From Bacillota bacterium (lineage in GTDB: Bacteria > Bacillota > Bacilli > Calditerricolales > Calditerricolaceae), in contig PKQU01000013.1 of the NCBI GenBank assembly GCA_017577925.1, forward strand, positions 1 to 19,242: 19,242 nucleotides of DNA. Direction: 5' to 3'. The notes beneath the pieces were generated by a model. The model ran no database searches, was not told where the DNA came from, and saw nothing but the letters and a program-made list of their open reading frames with translations. Position 1 is the stretch's first letter, and each line of letters opens with the position of its first letter. Both the position numbers and the translations under genes were made by a program. Positions 7,261 to 14,816 of this stretch are shown piece after piece.

Positions 7261-7905
7261 TCAACGCCATGTGAAGACAGGATTCCCCGAGAACCGGCGG
7301 ATCATCTCCCGCGCCTTGGCAAAACCGCCATGGAGCCCTTTGTCGGGCCGGCCCAGGAAAAAGCCTTGCCCGCAGTCAACCCCCAGGCGCATCACCGTCT
7401 CCAGTTCCGCTTTCCGCTCGATTCCTTCGGCGATCACCTGGCAGTTCGTCTTTCGGGCGAACGCGACAATGGCGGCCAAGGCGGCCTGTTTCGCCGGTTT
7501 CCGTCCACGCGGGAAACGAGGGAACGATCCACCTTGAGAAAATCCGGGGCCACTTCTCGCACCGCTTGCCAGTCGACGTGGCCGGTAATCTCCGACACCA
7601 CGTCATGCGGCGCAAGCCCCCACTGGCGCAGCCATTCGGCTGGATCCCCCTTGACAAAGGCAGGATCCGCGAAAGACCTCGGGGTGACATGGAGAAAGAG
7701 CTTGCACCCCGGCGGAAGGGATCGTCCCCGGCGCAACGCCTCTTCCCGGCAGATCCGCCCTGCGCAACCAGCGCATCCACCTCGACAGCAAACGATAACA
7801 GCGCCAAGGGCGACGGCCCGATCGCACGGCTCGGCCACACGGTCTTTCGCCGTCCCCGGCGCGGGGAGAGGGCCATCCGCCGCCTCGGTTCCCCACGTCT
7901 TCCAC
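7261..7905 (-). pseudogene. Decayed EAL-domain (cyclic-di-GMP phosphodiesterase family) gene
   Basis: EAL-domain sequence is recognisable but spread over different frames. LLSFAVEVDALVAQ is in one frame. A second frame carries REEALRRGRSLPPG, then LFLHVTPRSFADPAFVKG, AEWLRQWGLAPHDVVSEIT and PDFLKVDRSLVSRVDGN. The next frame carries AALAAIVAFARKTN, CQVIAEGIERKAELETVM and GVDCGQGFFLGRP, ending at TGA 7261. At least two frameshifts are needed, one near 7770 and one near 7508, where AACCGGCG lacks one C relative to the expected NPAKQAAL reading. An in-frame deletion of about 30 residues between SEIT and PDFLKVD removed the catalytic DDxGxG region. The N-terminal YQPI/EALLR part is also missing. 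No active enzyme can be made. The remnant ends 32 nt before phoU and now forms most of its leader. Confidence 0.8.
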
Positions 7906-7912
7906 GTGTTTG

Positions 7913-7966
7913 GTTATACCGCAGGAACGTAAAGCCGGCGTAAAGCGATCGTGAAGCCCGGATAAA
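7913..7966 (-). promoter_or_regulatory. Four-repeat Pho box with TATAAC -10 element
   Basis: Read on the minus strand, TTTATC, TTCACG, TTTACG and TTTACG occur at exactly 11-nt intervals (plus coordinates 7961, 7950, 7939 and 7928). They fit the PhoP consensus TT(A/T/C)ACA with 5-nt gaps. The last repeat lies 9 nt before TATAAC (7918-7913), the spacing expected at PhoP-activated promoters. There is no usable -35. It points into the EAL remnant and phoU. Confidence 0.7.
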
Positions 7967-7986
7967 GATGGGAAGAAAGACGATGC

Positions 7987-8018
7987 AAAAAGCCCCTGCG
8001 CAAACGCGCAGGGGCTTT
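7987..8018 (-). terminator. Rho-independent terminator of groES-groEL
   Basis: A 13-bp perfect stem (7989-8001 with 8006-8018) and a 4-nt loop are followed on the minus strand by TTTTTG. It begins about 30 nt after the groEL stop. The plus-strand side lacks a comparable T run, so the direction is clear. Confidence 0.95.
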
Positions 8019-8049
8019 CGCTGCGGTATCGAGCGGAAATTGCCCGGGA

Positions 8050-9666
8050 TCAGAAATCCATGCCGCTCGGCGGGGTCGGGTTGTTCTTCTCCTCTTCAGG
8101 CAGGTCGGCCACCACCGCTTCCGTGGTGAGGAACATTGCCGCCACCGACGCCGCGTTTTGCAGCGCGGAACGGGTCACCTTGGCCGGATCGATGATCCCC
8201 GCCTCGATCAGGTTGACATATTCGCCCGTCGCGGCATTGAGGCCGACACCCGGCGTTTCCTTCTTCACGCGCTCGACGACAACCGAGCCTTCGAAACCGG
8301 CGTTGGTCGCAATCTGGCGCAGCGGTTCCTCCAAGGCCCGCTTGACGATGGCCACGCCGGTGGCCTCGTCGGGGTCGCTGACCTCGATCTTCTCCACAGC
8401 CGGGATACAATTGACCAGGGCCGTGCCGCCGCCGGCGACAATCCCCTCTTCCACCGCCGCGCGCGTGGCGTTGAGGGCGTCCTCGATGCGCAGCTTTTTC
8501 TCCTTCATTTCCGTTTCCGTGTACGCGCCCACCTTGATCACGGCCACGCCGCCGGCAAGCTTGGCCAGGCGTTCCTGCAGCTTCTCCTTGTCGAACTCGG
8601 ACGTGGTGTTCTCCAGCTCCTGGCGAATCTGCTTGATGCGCGCCTCGATTTGCGCCTTGTCGCCCTTGCCGTCCACGATGGTCGTGTCGTCCTTCTTCAC
8701 GACCACCTTCCCGGCACGGCCGAGTTGGTCGAGGCGCGTGTTCTTGAGATCAAAGCCAAGCTCCTCGGAGATCACCTGTCCGCCCGTCAGGATAGCGATG
8801 TCCTGCAGCATGGCCTTGCGGCGGTCGCCGAAGCCCGGCGCTTTCACGGCAACAGCCGTGAACGTGCCGCGCAGCTTGTTGACGACGAGGGTGGCCAACG
8901 CTTCGCCTTCCACGTCTTCGGCGATGATGAGCAGCGGCCGCCCCGTCTGCACCACCTTCTCCAACACCGGCAGGAGGTCGTGGACGGCGGAGATCTTCTT
9001 GTCGGTGATCAGGATGTACGGCTCTTCGAGAACGGCCTCCATCTTGTCGGGATCGGTGATCATGTACGGGGAGATGTACCCGCGGTCAAACTGCAGGCCT
9101 TCCACCGTCTCGAGCTCGGTGGCAAAGCCCTTCGATTCCTCCACGGTGATGACGCCGTCGCGGCCCACCTTTTCCATCGCCTCGGCAATGAGCTGGCCGA
9201 TCTCGTCGTCGCCCGAGGAGATGGCCGCCACCTGGGCAATGGCCGCCTTGCTCTCCACCGGCTTGGCCTGATTGCGAATCGCATCGACAGCCGCCTTGAC
9301 CGCTTTCTCGATGCCCCGGCGGATGGCCATCGGGTTGGCGCCCGAGGCGACGTTCTTCAGCCCCTCGCGGATCATCGCCTGGGCCAGCACCGTCGCCGTG
9401 GTCGTCCCGTCGCCGGCCACGTCGTTGGTCTTCGTGGCCACTTCCTTCACCAGCTGGGCGCCCATGTTTTCAAAGGGATCTTCCAGCTCGATTTCCTTGG
9501 CGATGGTCACCCCGTCGTTGGTGATCAGCGGCGAGCCGAACTTCTTCTCCAGCACCACGTTGCGGCCTTTTGGCCCGAGGGTCACCTTCACCGCGTTGGC
9601 CAGAATGTCGACCCCGCGGAGCATCGCCCGACGCGCCTCTTCGTTAAACTTAATATCCTTCGCCAC
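8050..9666 (-). CDS. groEL: Chaperonin GroEL (Hsp60)
   Basis: This 538-residue cytosolic chaperonin subunit forms double heptameric rings that refold proteins with GroES and ATP. The nucleotide site is visible: TLGPKGRNVVLEKKFG, then GDGTTTATVLAQ (about 85-96), and later GIVAGGGTAL. The apical-domain segment FDRGYISPYMIT is present. The GTG at 9666 has AAGGAGG 9 nt upstream and gives the family start AKDIKFNEEARRAML. The longer frame to 9690 includes the ribosome site and is rejected. The C-terminus is NPTPPSGMDF instead of the repeated GGM tail common in GroEL. It is co-transcribed with groES (46-nt gap) under CIRCE control. Confidence 0.98.
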   Translation of the reverse strand: MAKDIKFNEEARRAMLRGVDILANAVKVTLGPKGRNVVLEKKFGSPLITNDGVTIAKEIELEDPFENMGAQLVKEVATKTNDVAGDGTTTATVLAQAMIREGLKNVASGANPMAIRRGIEKAVKAAVDAIRNQAKPVESKAAIAQVAAISSGDDEIGQLIAEAMEKVGRDGVITVEESKGFATELETVEGLQFDRGYISPYMITDPDKMEAVLEEPYILITDKKISAVHDLLPVLEKVVQTGRPLLIIAEDVEGEALATLVVNKLRGTFTAVAVKAPGFGDRRKAMLQDIAILTGGQVISEELGFDLKNTRLDQLGRAGKVVVKKDDTTIVDGKGDKAQIEARIKQIRQELENTTSEFDKEKLQERLAKLAGGVAVIKVGAYTETEMKEKKLRIEDALNATRAAVEEGIVAGGGTALVNCIPAVEKIEVSDPDEATGVAIVKRALEEPLRQIATNAGFEGSVVVERVKKETPGVGLNAATGEYVNLIEAGIIDPAKVTRSALQNAASVAAMFLTTEAVVADLPEEEKNNPTPPSGMDF

Positions 9667-9712
9667 CGTCCGTCCCCTCCTTAGCCTCAAGGTCGTTGCC
9701 TACGGCCGGCCG

Positions 9713-9994
9713 TCACTCAATCACGGCCAGAATGTCGCTTTCCCGCAGGATCAGGAGTTCCTTGTCGCCATACTTCACTTCCGTACCGGCATACTTGGCG
9801 AAGAGCACGCGGTCCCCTTCCTTCACTTCCAGGGGGATGCGCTTGCCCTCCTCCCACCGGCCCGGACCCACAGCGATCACTTTCCCTTCCTGCGGCTTCT
9901 CCTTCGCCGTGTCCGGCAGAACGATGCCCGTGGCCGTCTTCTCCTCCCGTTCGATCGGCTCCACCACAACCCGATCGGCAAGCGGCTTGATCAC
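9713..9994 (-). CDS. groES: Co-chaperonin GroES (Hsp10)
   Basis: This 93-residue subunit of the heptameric GroES lid has the usual length. It begins IKPLADRVVVEPIE and has the mobile loop EKTATGIVLPDTAKEKP (about 18-34) that docks on GroEL. GKVIAVGPG and the roof-loop region follow, then GDRVLFAKYAGTEVK and ILRESDILAVIE. The start is GTG at 9994 with GGAGGGGG just upstream. CIRCE lies 36 nt before the start, within the leader. Confidence 0.98.
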   Translation of the reverse strand: MIKPLADRVVVEPIEREEKTATGIVLPDTAKEKPQEGKVIAVGPGRWEEGKRIPLEVKEGDRVLFAKYAGTEVKYGDKELLILRESDILAVIE

Positions 9995-10030
9995 GGCAAC
10001 CCCCTCCTCCTCGAAAGGCGTCGAATCTTG

Positions 10031-10057
10031 TTAGCACTCCGATGAGACGAGTGCTAA
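10031..10057 (-). promoter_or_regulatory. CIRCE operator (HrcA binding site)
   Basis: TTAGCACTC, nine bases, GAGTGCTAA: both arms match the CIRCE consensus perfectly. It lies in the transcribed leader, between the predicted start point near 10065 and groES. HrcA binding here represses groESL until heat shock depletes active HrcA. Confidence 0.97.
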
Positions 10058-10071
10058 CGCACCCACTTTTT

Positions 10072-10099
10072 ATGATACCGCTTCGGATGGAATTTTCAA
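10072..10099 (-). promoter_or_regulatory. Sigma-A promoter of groES-groEL
   Basis: On the minus strand TTGAAA (10099-10094) and TATCAT (10077-10072) are separated by 16 nt, just upstream of CIRCE. The -35 hexamer overlaps the tatC stop codon (10096-10098), so there is no room for a terminator and tatC transcripts can run into groES. Confidence 0.75.
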
Positions 10100-10947
10100 C
10101 CCTCTGGTGGAAGGGACTCCTCCGATTGGTAGACAGGCGCCCCGTCCTGACCGGGCGGTGCCCCGTCCCGACGCGCCTCCTCCGCAGCGCGCTCCTCCTC
10201 CTGCCACCGGGCTTCCCGCTCGGCGTCTTCCCGCTGCTGCTTGTGCCACACGACCGTGGACGACCACACCGCGATCTCATACAGGAGCACAAGGGGCGCA
10301 TACACGAGCACCGCACTCACAATGTCCGGCGGGGTGATCACCACAGCCACCACGACGAGGACCAGGTAGGCCAGGCGGCGAAACTTGCGCAGCACAAGCG
10401 GGTTGAGGATGCGAAGGCGGGTGAGAAACATAGACAGCACGGGCAATTCGAACAGGACGGCTACCGGGATGACCACATTAAACAAAAAACCAAAATACTG
10501 TGCCATCCCGTAAGCGGGCGTGGCGCCCATGTTTTCCGCCACCGATTTCAAAAAGCGCACAATGAGCGGAAAGAGGGCGAAATAGGCAAACGCAGCCCCC
10601 AGGACAAACAGTCCAACCGCCAGGGGGATGTACAGCAGAGCTGCGCGCCGCTCTTCGGGATACAGGCCGGGCGCCACGAACCGCCACAGCTGGTACAGTG
10701 CCACCGGGAGGGTGAGAAGCACGGCGATGAGAAAGGCGAACTGCATGTACACGCGCAACGCGTCGGTCAGGTTAAAGACAAACCACGGGATCTCCTTGGC
10801 CACGTCGTGGGTTTTCAGCATCTCGACAACCGGCTGGGCGACAAAAAAGCCCAGTACCAGGGCGGCCAGAAAAAAAAGGAGGACGCGCATGACGCGTCGA
10901 CGAAGCTCCATGAGATGGTCGAGGTAACTCATTTCCCGGTCCCGCAC
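10096..10947 (-). CDS. tatC: Sec-independent protein translocase TatC
   Basis: This 283-residue multispanning membrane protein recognises twin-arginine signal peptides. The N-terminal cytoplasmic motif SYLDHLMELRRRV (about 7-19) is the conserved TatC signature. Six membrane spans follow, with PGLYPEERRAALLY before the third span, FRRLAYLVLVVVAVVITPPD near the fifth, and YAPLVLLYEIAVW near the last. The C-terminal tail (about 230-283) is unusually long, charged and rich in Glu, Arg and Ala. The GTG at 10947 is preceded by AGGGGGC at about 10 nt; an ATG five codons later is an alternative with a weaker ribosome site. It lies 65 nt downstream of tatA and probably forms a minimal TatAC translocase with it. 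Confidence 0.95.
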   Translation of the reverse strand: MRDREMSYLDHLMELRRRVMRVLLFFLAALVLGFFVAQPVVEMLKTHDVAKEIPWFVFNLTDALRVYMQFAFLIAVLLTLPVALYQLWRFVAPGLYPEERRAALLYIPLAVGLFVLGAAFAYFALFPLIVRFLKSVAENMGATPAYGMAQYFGFLFNVVIPVAVLFELPVLSMFLTRLRILNPLVLRKFRRLAYLVLVVVAVVITPPDIVSAVLVYAPLVLLYEIAVWSSTVVWHKQQREDAEREARWQEEERAAEEARRDGAPPGQDGAPVYQSEESLPPEG

Positions 10948-11012
10948 GGCGGTCTTCGCCCCCTAGACGGTTCCGTCGCTGAATCCTGCGTCTGACGGTT
11001 GCACGCACCGCG

Positions 11013-11207
11013 TTATTTGGACGCCTTGGACGCTTCGCTGGATGGGCCACCGTCGTCGTCATCCACGAGGCCTTTGGTGGCATTCTTAAACTCGCGCAGC
11101 GTGCGTCCAAAGGCCCGGCCCAATTCCGGCAACTTGCTGGGCCCAAACAGAAGCAGGGCGATGAGCAGGACCAGAAGAATTTCGCCAAAGCCGATGTTGG
11201 AAAACAC
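11013..11207 (-). CDS. tatA: Twin-arginine translocase subunit TatA
   Basis: This 64-residue pore-forming subunit has a single N-terminal membrane helix (about 5-20, with IGFGEILLVLLIALLLFG). The conserved FGPSKLPELGRAFGRTLREFK amphipathic helix follows, then a short acidic and Ser-rich tail (DDDDGG). The start is GTG at 11207 with a perfect AGGAGGTGA about 6 nt upstream. In TatA/B terms, FG at the hinge and the short tail favour TatA over TatB. No TatB is visible, consistent with the minimal Tat systems of Gram-positive bacteria. Confidence 0.95.
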   Translation of the reverse strand: MFSNIGFGEILLVLLIALLLFGPSKLPELGRAFGRTLREFKNATKGLVDDDDGGPSSEASKASK

Positions 11208-11243
11208 GGCCCGTCACCTCCTCCACATGGGCAAGGCCCTTGG

Positions 11244-11747
11244 CTATTCCACAAGTTGGCCCGCATATTCGGCCTCTTTGTTCTGCAAGATGGCCAGCGC
11301 ATGCGGGATTTGGTCGACAATGGCCGCAAAGCACCTCCGCACGCCGCTGGGGCTACCGGGGAAGTTGATAACCAGGGCGTTGCCTCGCGTACCGGCTACA
11401 ACACGCGTCAGCATGGCCCGACGCGAATCTGCCATGCAGGCCCGGCGCATCTCCTCGGCAAAGCCCGGGATCTGCCGGTCAATCACCTCCAGCGTCGCCT
11501 CGGGCGTCACGTCGCGAGGCGATAGGCCGGTTCCGCCGGTGGTGAGAAGCAGGTCGACATGCTCCCGGTCAATCAGCTCGATCATGTGCTCCTTGAGCGT
11601 CTCGATGTCGTCGGGCAGGATGCGATAATACATCACGTCACACTTCAGATGCTCGCGCACCAGCTCATGCAACACCCGAGCGCTTTCGTCTTCCCCTTTG
11701 CCGCTGGCGGCGGTGTCGCTGGCCGTGATGATGCCGACCTTCCACAT
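11244..11747 (-). CDS. moaB: MoaB/MogA-family molybdenum cofactor biosynthesis protein
   Basis: This 167-residue protein has the MoCF-binding fold, which adenylylates molybdopterin before metal insertion. It begins WKVGIITASDTAASGKGEDES. The substrate-binding motif TTGGTGLSPRDVTPEAT is at about 76-92, and the second motif is GNALVINFPGSPSGVRRC. The ATG at 11747 has GGAGGGGA upstream; the longer frame to 11852 runs into intergenic sequence. It lies 36 nt before tatA. Many molybdoenzymes are Tat substrates, so the pairing is functionally sensible, but no molybdoenzyme is in the window. MoaB and MogA cannot be separated by sequence alone here. Confidence 0.92.
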   Translation of the reverse strand: MWKVGIITASDTAASGKGEDESARVLHELVREHLKCDVMYYRILPDDIETLKEHMIELIDREHVDLLLTTGGTGLSPRDVTPEATLEVIDRQIPGFAEEMRRACMADSRRAMLTRVVAGTRGNALVINFPGSPSGVRRCFAAIVDQIPHALAILQNKEAEYAGQLVE

Positions 11748-11875
11748 CACAGGTCCCCTCCTTCGGCGACCGTAAACTCCCCATTCTACACCCCCATTGT
11801 ACACCAACAGCGGCACCCGTAGCCGAGAAGAATTTTCCCCGTTTGATAGCAATTTTTTGACAACTGGTCGGCACC
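11748..11875. other. Intergenic stretch upstream of moaB
   Basis: This 128-nt AT-richer gap contains two minus-strand -10-like hexamers, TACAAT (11801-11796) and TAGAAT (11788-11783). Neither has a convincing -35. A moaB-tatAC promoter here is plausible but not demonstrated. No T-tracted terminator for the upstream gene is visible. Confidence 0.35.
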
Positions 11876-12484
11876 CTACATTCGGGCGACGACCGGTAGG
11901 CGAAAGGCGCCGTCTTCGGTGATCAGCCAGTGCATCAGGGCATCGTGGGGCTCCAGGGGCAACGCATCGACCACCTGACAGGAAAAGGCCACAGCCAGGC
12001 GCACCGCCCCACGGGCCGGTCCGGCAAGAAAACGGTCGTAATATCCCGCGCCGTACCCCATTCGCCCGCCGCGACCGTCAACGGCCACGCCCGGGACGAT
12101 GACGGCGTCAATCGGGCCCGTCCACGGCGTACAGCGCGCAGGGTTAGGCTCGCGAATGCCGTAGGTGCCCGGGATGAGAACATCCCAGCCGTCTACCCGA
12201 TAGGGCCGAATGCGTCGTTCCCCCTTCTCCACGCGCGGCAGGAGCACGGTCTTGTGTTCGCGCCAGGCCAACGCGATGAGCGCGTCGACGTTCACCTCGC
12301 TACCAAAGGCGGCATACAGCATCACCGTCTCCGCCTTGCGCCACACGTCGAGGGCGGCAACGGCCGCACAAATCCGCCGCGACGCCGCCGCACGCCCCGC
12401 CGCGGGGAACGCGTCGCGCGCCGCCAGGATTCGCGCGCGGAGCCGGCCCTTGGCCTGGCGCATGGGCGGACGGGCCTTGTCCAT
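11876..12484 (-). CDS. 5-formyltetrahydrofolate cyclo-ligase (MTHFS family)
   Basis: This 202-residue cytosolic enzyme converts 5-formyl-THF plus ATP to 5,10-methenyl-THF. The N-terminal basic ATP-phosphate region is QAKGRLRARIL (about 10-20), and the folate-site segment FGSEVNVDALI is at 60-70. The diagnostic C-terminal motif is GGRMGYGAGYYDRFL (139-153). IDAVIVPGVAVD precedes that motif, as in the family. I chose the ATG at 12484, with GAGGGGGG about 6 nt upstream. The longer frame overlaps the previous gene and is not protein-like. It lies 55 nt after the large membrane protein gene. Confidence 0.95.
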   Translation of the reverse strand: MDKARPPMRQAKGRLRARILAARDAFPAAGRAAASRRICAAVAALDVWRKAETVMLYAAFGSEVNVDALIALAWREHKTVLLPRVEKGERRIRPYRVDGWDVLIPGTYGIREPNPARCTPWTGPIDAVIVPGVAVDGRGGRMGYGAGYYDRFLAGPARGAVRLAVAFSCQVVDALPLEPHDALMHWLITEDGAFRLPVVARM

Positions 12485-12533
12485 CGGCTTCCCCCCTCGC
12501 AAAACCGTGTCCACAGGTCGGCTTCCACGGTTC

Positions 12534-12542
12534 ATTGTATCA
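12534..12542 (-). promoter_or_regulatory. Possible extended -10 promoter before the cyclo-ligase gene
   Basis: TGATACAAT on the minus strand matches the TGNTATAAT extended -10 form and overlaps the stop codon of the upstream gene. No good -35 is present. It could give the cyclo-ligase its own promoter. Confidence 0.3.
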
Positions 12543-14816
12543 CAGCGGAGTAAAGGGAGTGTGAAGATGGCGGGGGGCGTCCATTTTCTGGACCGCAGCC
12601 AGGTTGAGATACAAGAGGGGAACGACGAGATACAGGCTGCTGGTCGCCGCGGCCACGATCCCGCTATCGTTGAGGAGGAGAGCAAGCATCGTGCCCAGCG
12701 CGCCACCGCTCAGACCGTGCAAAAACTTCCGGTCGGCGGGAGCGGACTGGTGCCCTCCGGAATGCAACAGGTAACCGATGAACACGATCAGGGAGGCGGC
12801 GAACACCTTGCTCCAGATCGAAACGCGCAGCAGACGCATGTTCATCTCCCATTTGCGCCGGGCGATATCCACAAGCGGATCCCACTCCCCCGCGAGCACA
12901 TGGCGCACGGCCCGGCCAATGTGCGACAGTTGCTCCTCGGGAGCCGCCGCGTGGACATAGAGGAAACCCGCCACCACACCGGCCAGCAGCAATGCGACCC
13001 CGGCCAGCGTGCGCGGCGTGACGGCCTTCCCCGAAAGCCGCCAGAACATCAGGACAAAGGCGGGCAGCATGGCCGTCACAGCATCGAAATTGGTCCCGCC
13101 GCCGGGGGCCGCCGTGTAGAGAAACGCCGCCACCGCACCGAGGAGCAAAAGCCCGCGCACCCACCTTCCCCCGCCCCTTCCTGTCCCCCACAACGCCGAT
13201 ACCGCGAGGACGCCGGCGCCCATCAGGACGCCGGAATATTCGTTGCCGAGGCCGTAAAACCGCGCTCCGATGATGGGATCATGGCTCAACAGGGCATAGC
13301 GGGACAGCGGCCCGCCGGCCAGGCCATCGGCCAGAAGCAAGAGGGCGTTGCCCGCCGCCACCCACCCCAACGCGTGAAAGGGAGACAAGCGGCGCAGCAG
13401 CACCCCTACCCCCGCGGCCACGGCGATAGCGGACAGGGCGTATGCCGCCCAGGGCCAAGCCACTGCCCACGGCGCCAGCAGGAGCAGCACGCCGGGCAGG
13501 GCGAGCACGGCGAGCAGGGCCCCCTGCAGCACGGCCGTCCACCGCGGGAGGGACGGCGCGGAAACGACCCTCCGCACGCGCCACGTGAACCAAAAGGCAA
13601 CAAGGAGCACGACGATCATCGCCACACCGAGCGGCGGCACCACGTTTTGGCGCAACCGGTAGACAGCCACCCGCTTGTCCACGTCATCGAACACCGCATC
13701 GGCCTGCCCTGGGCGCACCGCAATCGGCGCTCCGCTCATCGCCGCCGGAACGGAAAGGCCAAAATGGGCAAGGACGGTTGGGGCCACGTCGGTCCCCGTC
13801 ACCCACCCTCCCTGGCGGGTGGAGGCGCTGATGGCCACACCGGTGGCATACCCGGGCCCGTACACGAGCAGCGGCGTCACCCGTGCCGCTTGCTCCCAGG
13901 CCTCACGGTGGACGGAGGGAGAGAGAACCAGCAGGAGATCGTGCGGCCCCAAACGCATGGCAATCCCCTGCACCAGGCGGTCCAGCGCATCCAGTGTGGC
14001 GGCGCGTTCCGCCGCCCACCGCGCCGGAGCCATCTGCGGCTTCTCCGCGGCGAGGCGGGCCCAGTCACCGAATTCCACAGCCATGACCCCGGACGGTCCG
14101 CGCAAAAAGCCCGCCACCGCCTCCTGCATGGCAGCCACATCGGTGCGCCACCCGCCAGGGGCCATCGGGTCCGGGCGCATCACCGGCGGGCCGAACACCC
14201 CTTCCGGCACGCGGCCGTCCCGATCCATCAAGAAAAGCGGAGCCAGGCGGCGGGGGGCTTCGTCCATATCGGCGTGCCCCACCACCATCCGCCGCAGCCC
14301 GGCCGTTTTGAGCGTCTCCCCGAGCAGGCCCGGCACCGCACCGAACGCCTCGGCGGCATTGGCTGCAGCCAGTTGGTATACGGCGGGTACCGCCACTCCG
14401 GAGGGCGGGGCGCTGCCGGCAGCACGGGCGTAGTGCTGGCCGACGGTGCGCGCGCCGCGCCATTCGCCCACGTCGCCGCCCGTGGCCGCACGCGACACGG
14501 CGACGGCCGGCGCCCCCGCGCCGAAGGTAACGGCAACCGCCACATCCCCGTAACCGCCCGCCGTGCGCAGGCTGGTTGCCGCAACGGCGCCGCCGCGCAG
14601 CAGGCGGCCCATTCCGGGACGGTCACGCATGGCGGCAAGGTCCGCGAACGTCCAGTCGGTGACCAGCAGGACGATCACGTGGCGCGCCGGGGTTGGCGCG
14701 GCCCCCGCGCTCCGGCTGAACACAAACGACGCCTCACCGAGCAAGAGGATGGCAAGGGCGAGCAGCATTCCGGCAGCCCTGCGCCCCACCTTTCCCCACA
14801 TCCCTCGTCCGTCCAC
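12540..14816 (-). CDS. Membrane protein with alkaline-phosphatase-like extracellular domain
   Basis: This protein of about 758 residues has an N-terminal signal anchor (about 15-34). A domain of about 350 residues resembles the alkaline phosphatase superfamily core, with VIVLLVTDWTFADL, PGMGRLLRGGAVAA, TAGGYGDVAVAVTFGAGA and, near its end, TRQGGWVTGTDVAPTVLAHF. About ten membrane spans follow, with the conserved segments IIGARFYGLGNEYSGVLMGA, AAPGGGTNFDAVTAML and LLNDSGIVAAATSSLY. I recall similar proteins in other bacteria annotated only as hypothetical. The usual second metal motif (DHG/DxH) is replaced by LSPSVHREA, so catalysis is uncertain. The start is ambiguous: GTG 14816 has GGGGGTGG nearby, ATG 14801 has GAGGG with no spacing, and GTG 14846 has a weak site. 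The gene sits between tsaD and the cyclo-ligase gene. Confidence 0.75.
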   Translation of the reverse strand: MDGRGMWGKVGRRAAGMLLALAILLLGEASFVFSRSAGAAPTPARHVIVLLVTDWTFADLAAMRDRPGMGRLLRGGAVAATSLRTAGGYGDVAVAVTFGAGAPAVAVSRAATGGDVGEWRGARTVGQHYARAAGSAPPSGVAVPAVYQLAAANAAEAFGAVPGLLGETLKTAGLRRMVVGHADMDEAPRRLAPLFLMDRDGRVPEGVFGPPVMRPDPMAPGGWRTDVAAMQEAVAGFLRGPSGVMAVEFGDWARLAAEKPQMAPARWAAERAATLDALDRLVQGIAMRLGPHDLLLVLSPSVHREAWEQAARVTPLLVYGPGYATGVAISASTRQGGWVTGTDVAPTVLAHFGLSVPAAMSGAPIAVRPGQADAVFDDVDKRVAVYRLRQNVVPPLGVAMIVVLLVAFWFTWRVRRVVSAPSLPRWTAVLQGALLAVLALPGVLLLLAPWAVAWPWAAYALSAIAVAAGVGVLLRRLSPFHALGWVAAGNALLLLADGLAGGPLSRYALLSHDPIIGARFYGLGNEYSGVLMGAGVLAVSALWGTGRGGGRWVRGLLLLGAVAAFLYTAAPGGGTNFDAVTAMLPAFVLMFWRLSGKAVTPRTLAGVALLLAGVVAGFLYVHAAAPEEQLSHIGRAVRHVLAGEWDPLVDIARRKWEMNMRLLRVSIWSKVFAASLIVFIGYLLHSGGHQSAPADRKFLHGLSGGALGTMLALLLNDSGIVAAATSSLYLVVPLLYLNLAAVQKMDAPRHLHTPFTPL

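Noticed and set aside
7928..7968. Short tandem repeat or CRISPR-like array
   Set aside because: The 11-nt period with only the hexamers conserved fits a response-regulator (PhoP) site; there are no 23-40-nt repeats or spacers.
8158..9684. A 508-codon open frame on the plus strand, antisense to groEL
   Set aside because: groEL is unambiguous on the minus strand; this is a high-GC shadow frame.
11748..11852. N-terminal extension of MoaB by 35 codons
   Set aside because: The ATG at 11747 has a strong ribosome site and matches the family start; the extension is intergenic sequence.
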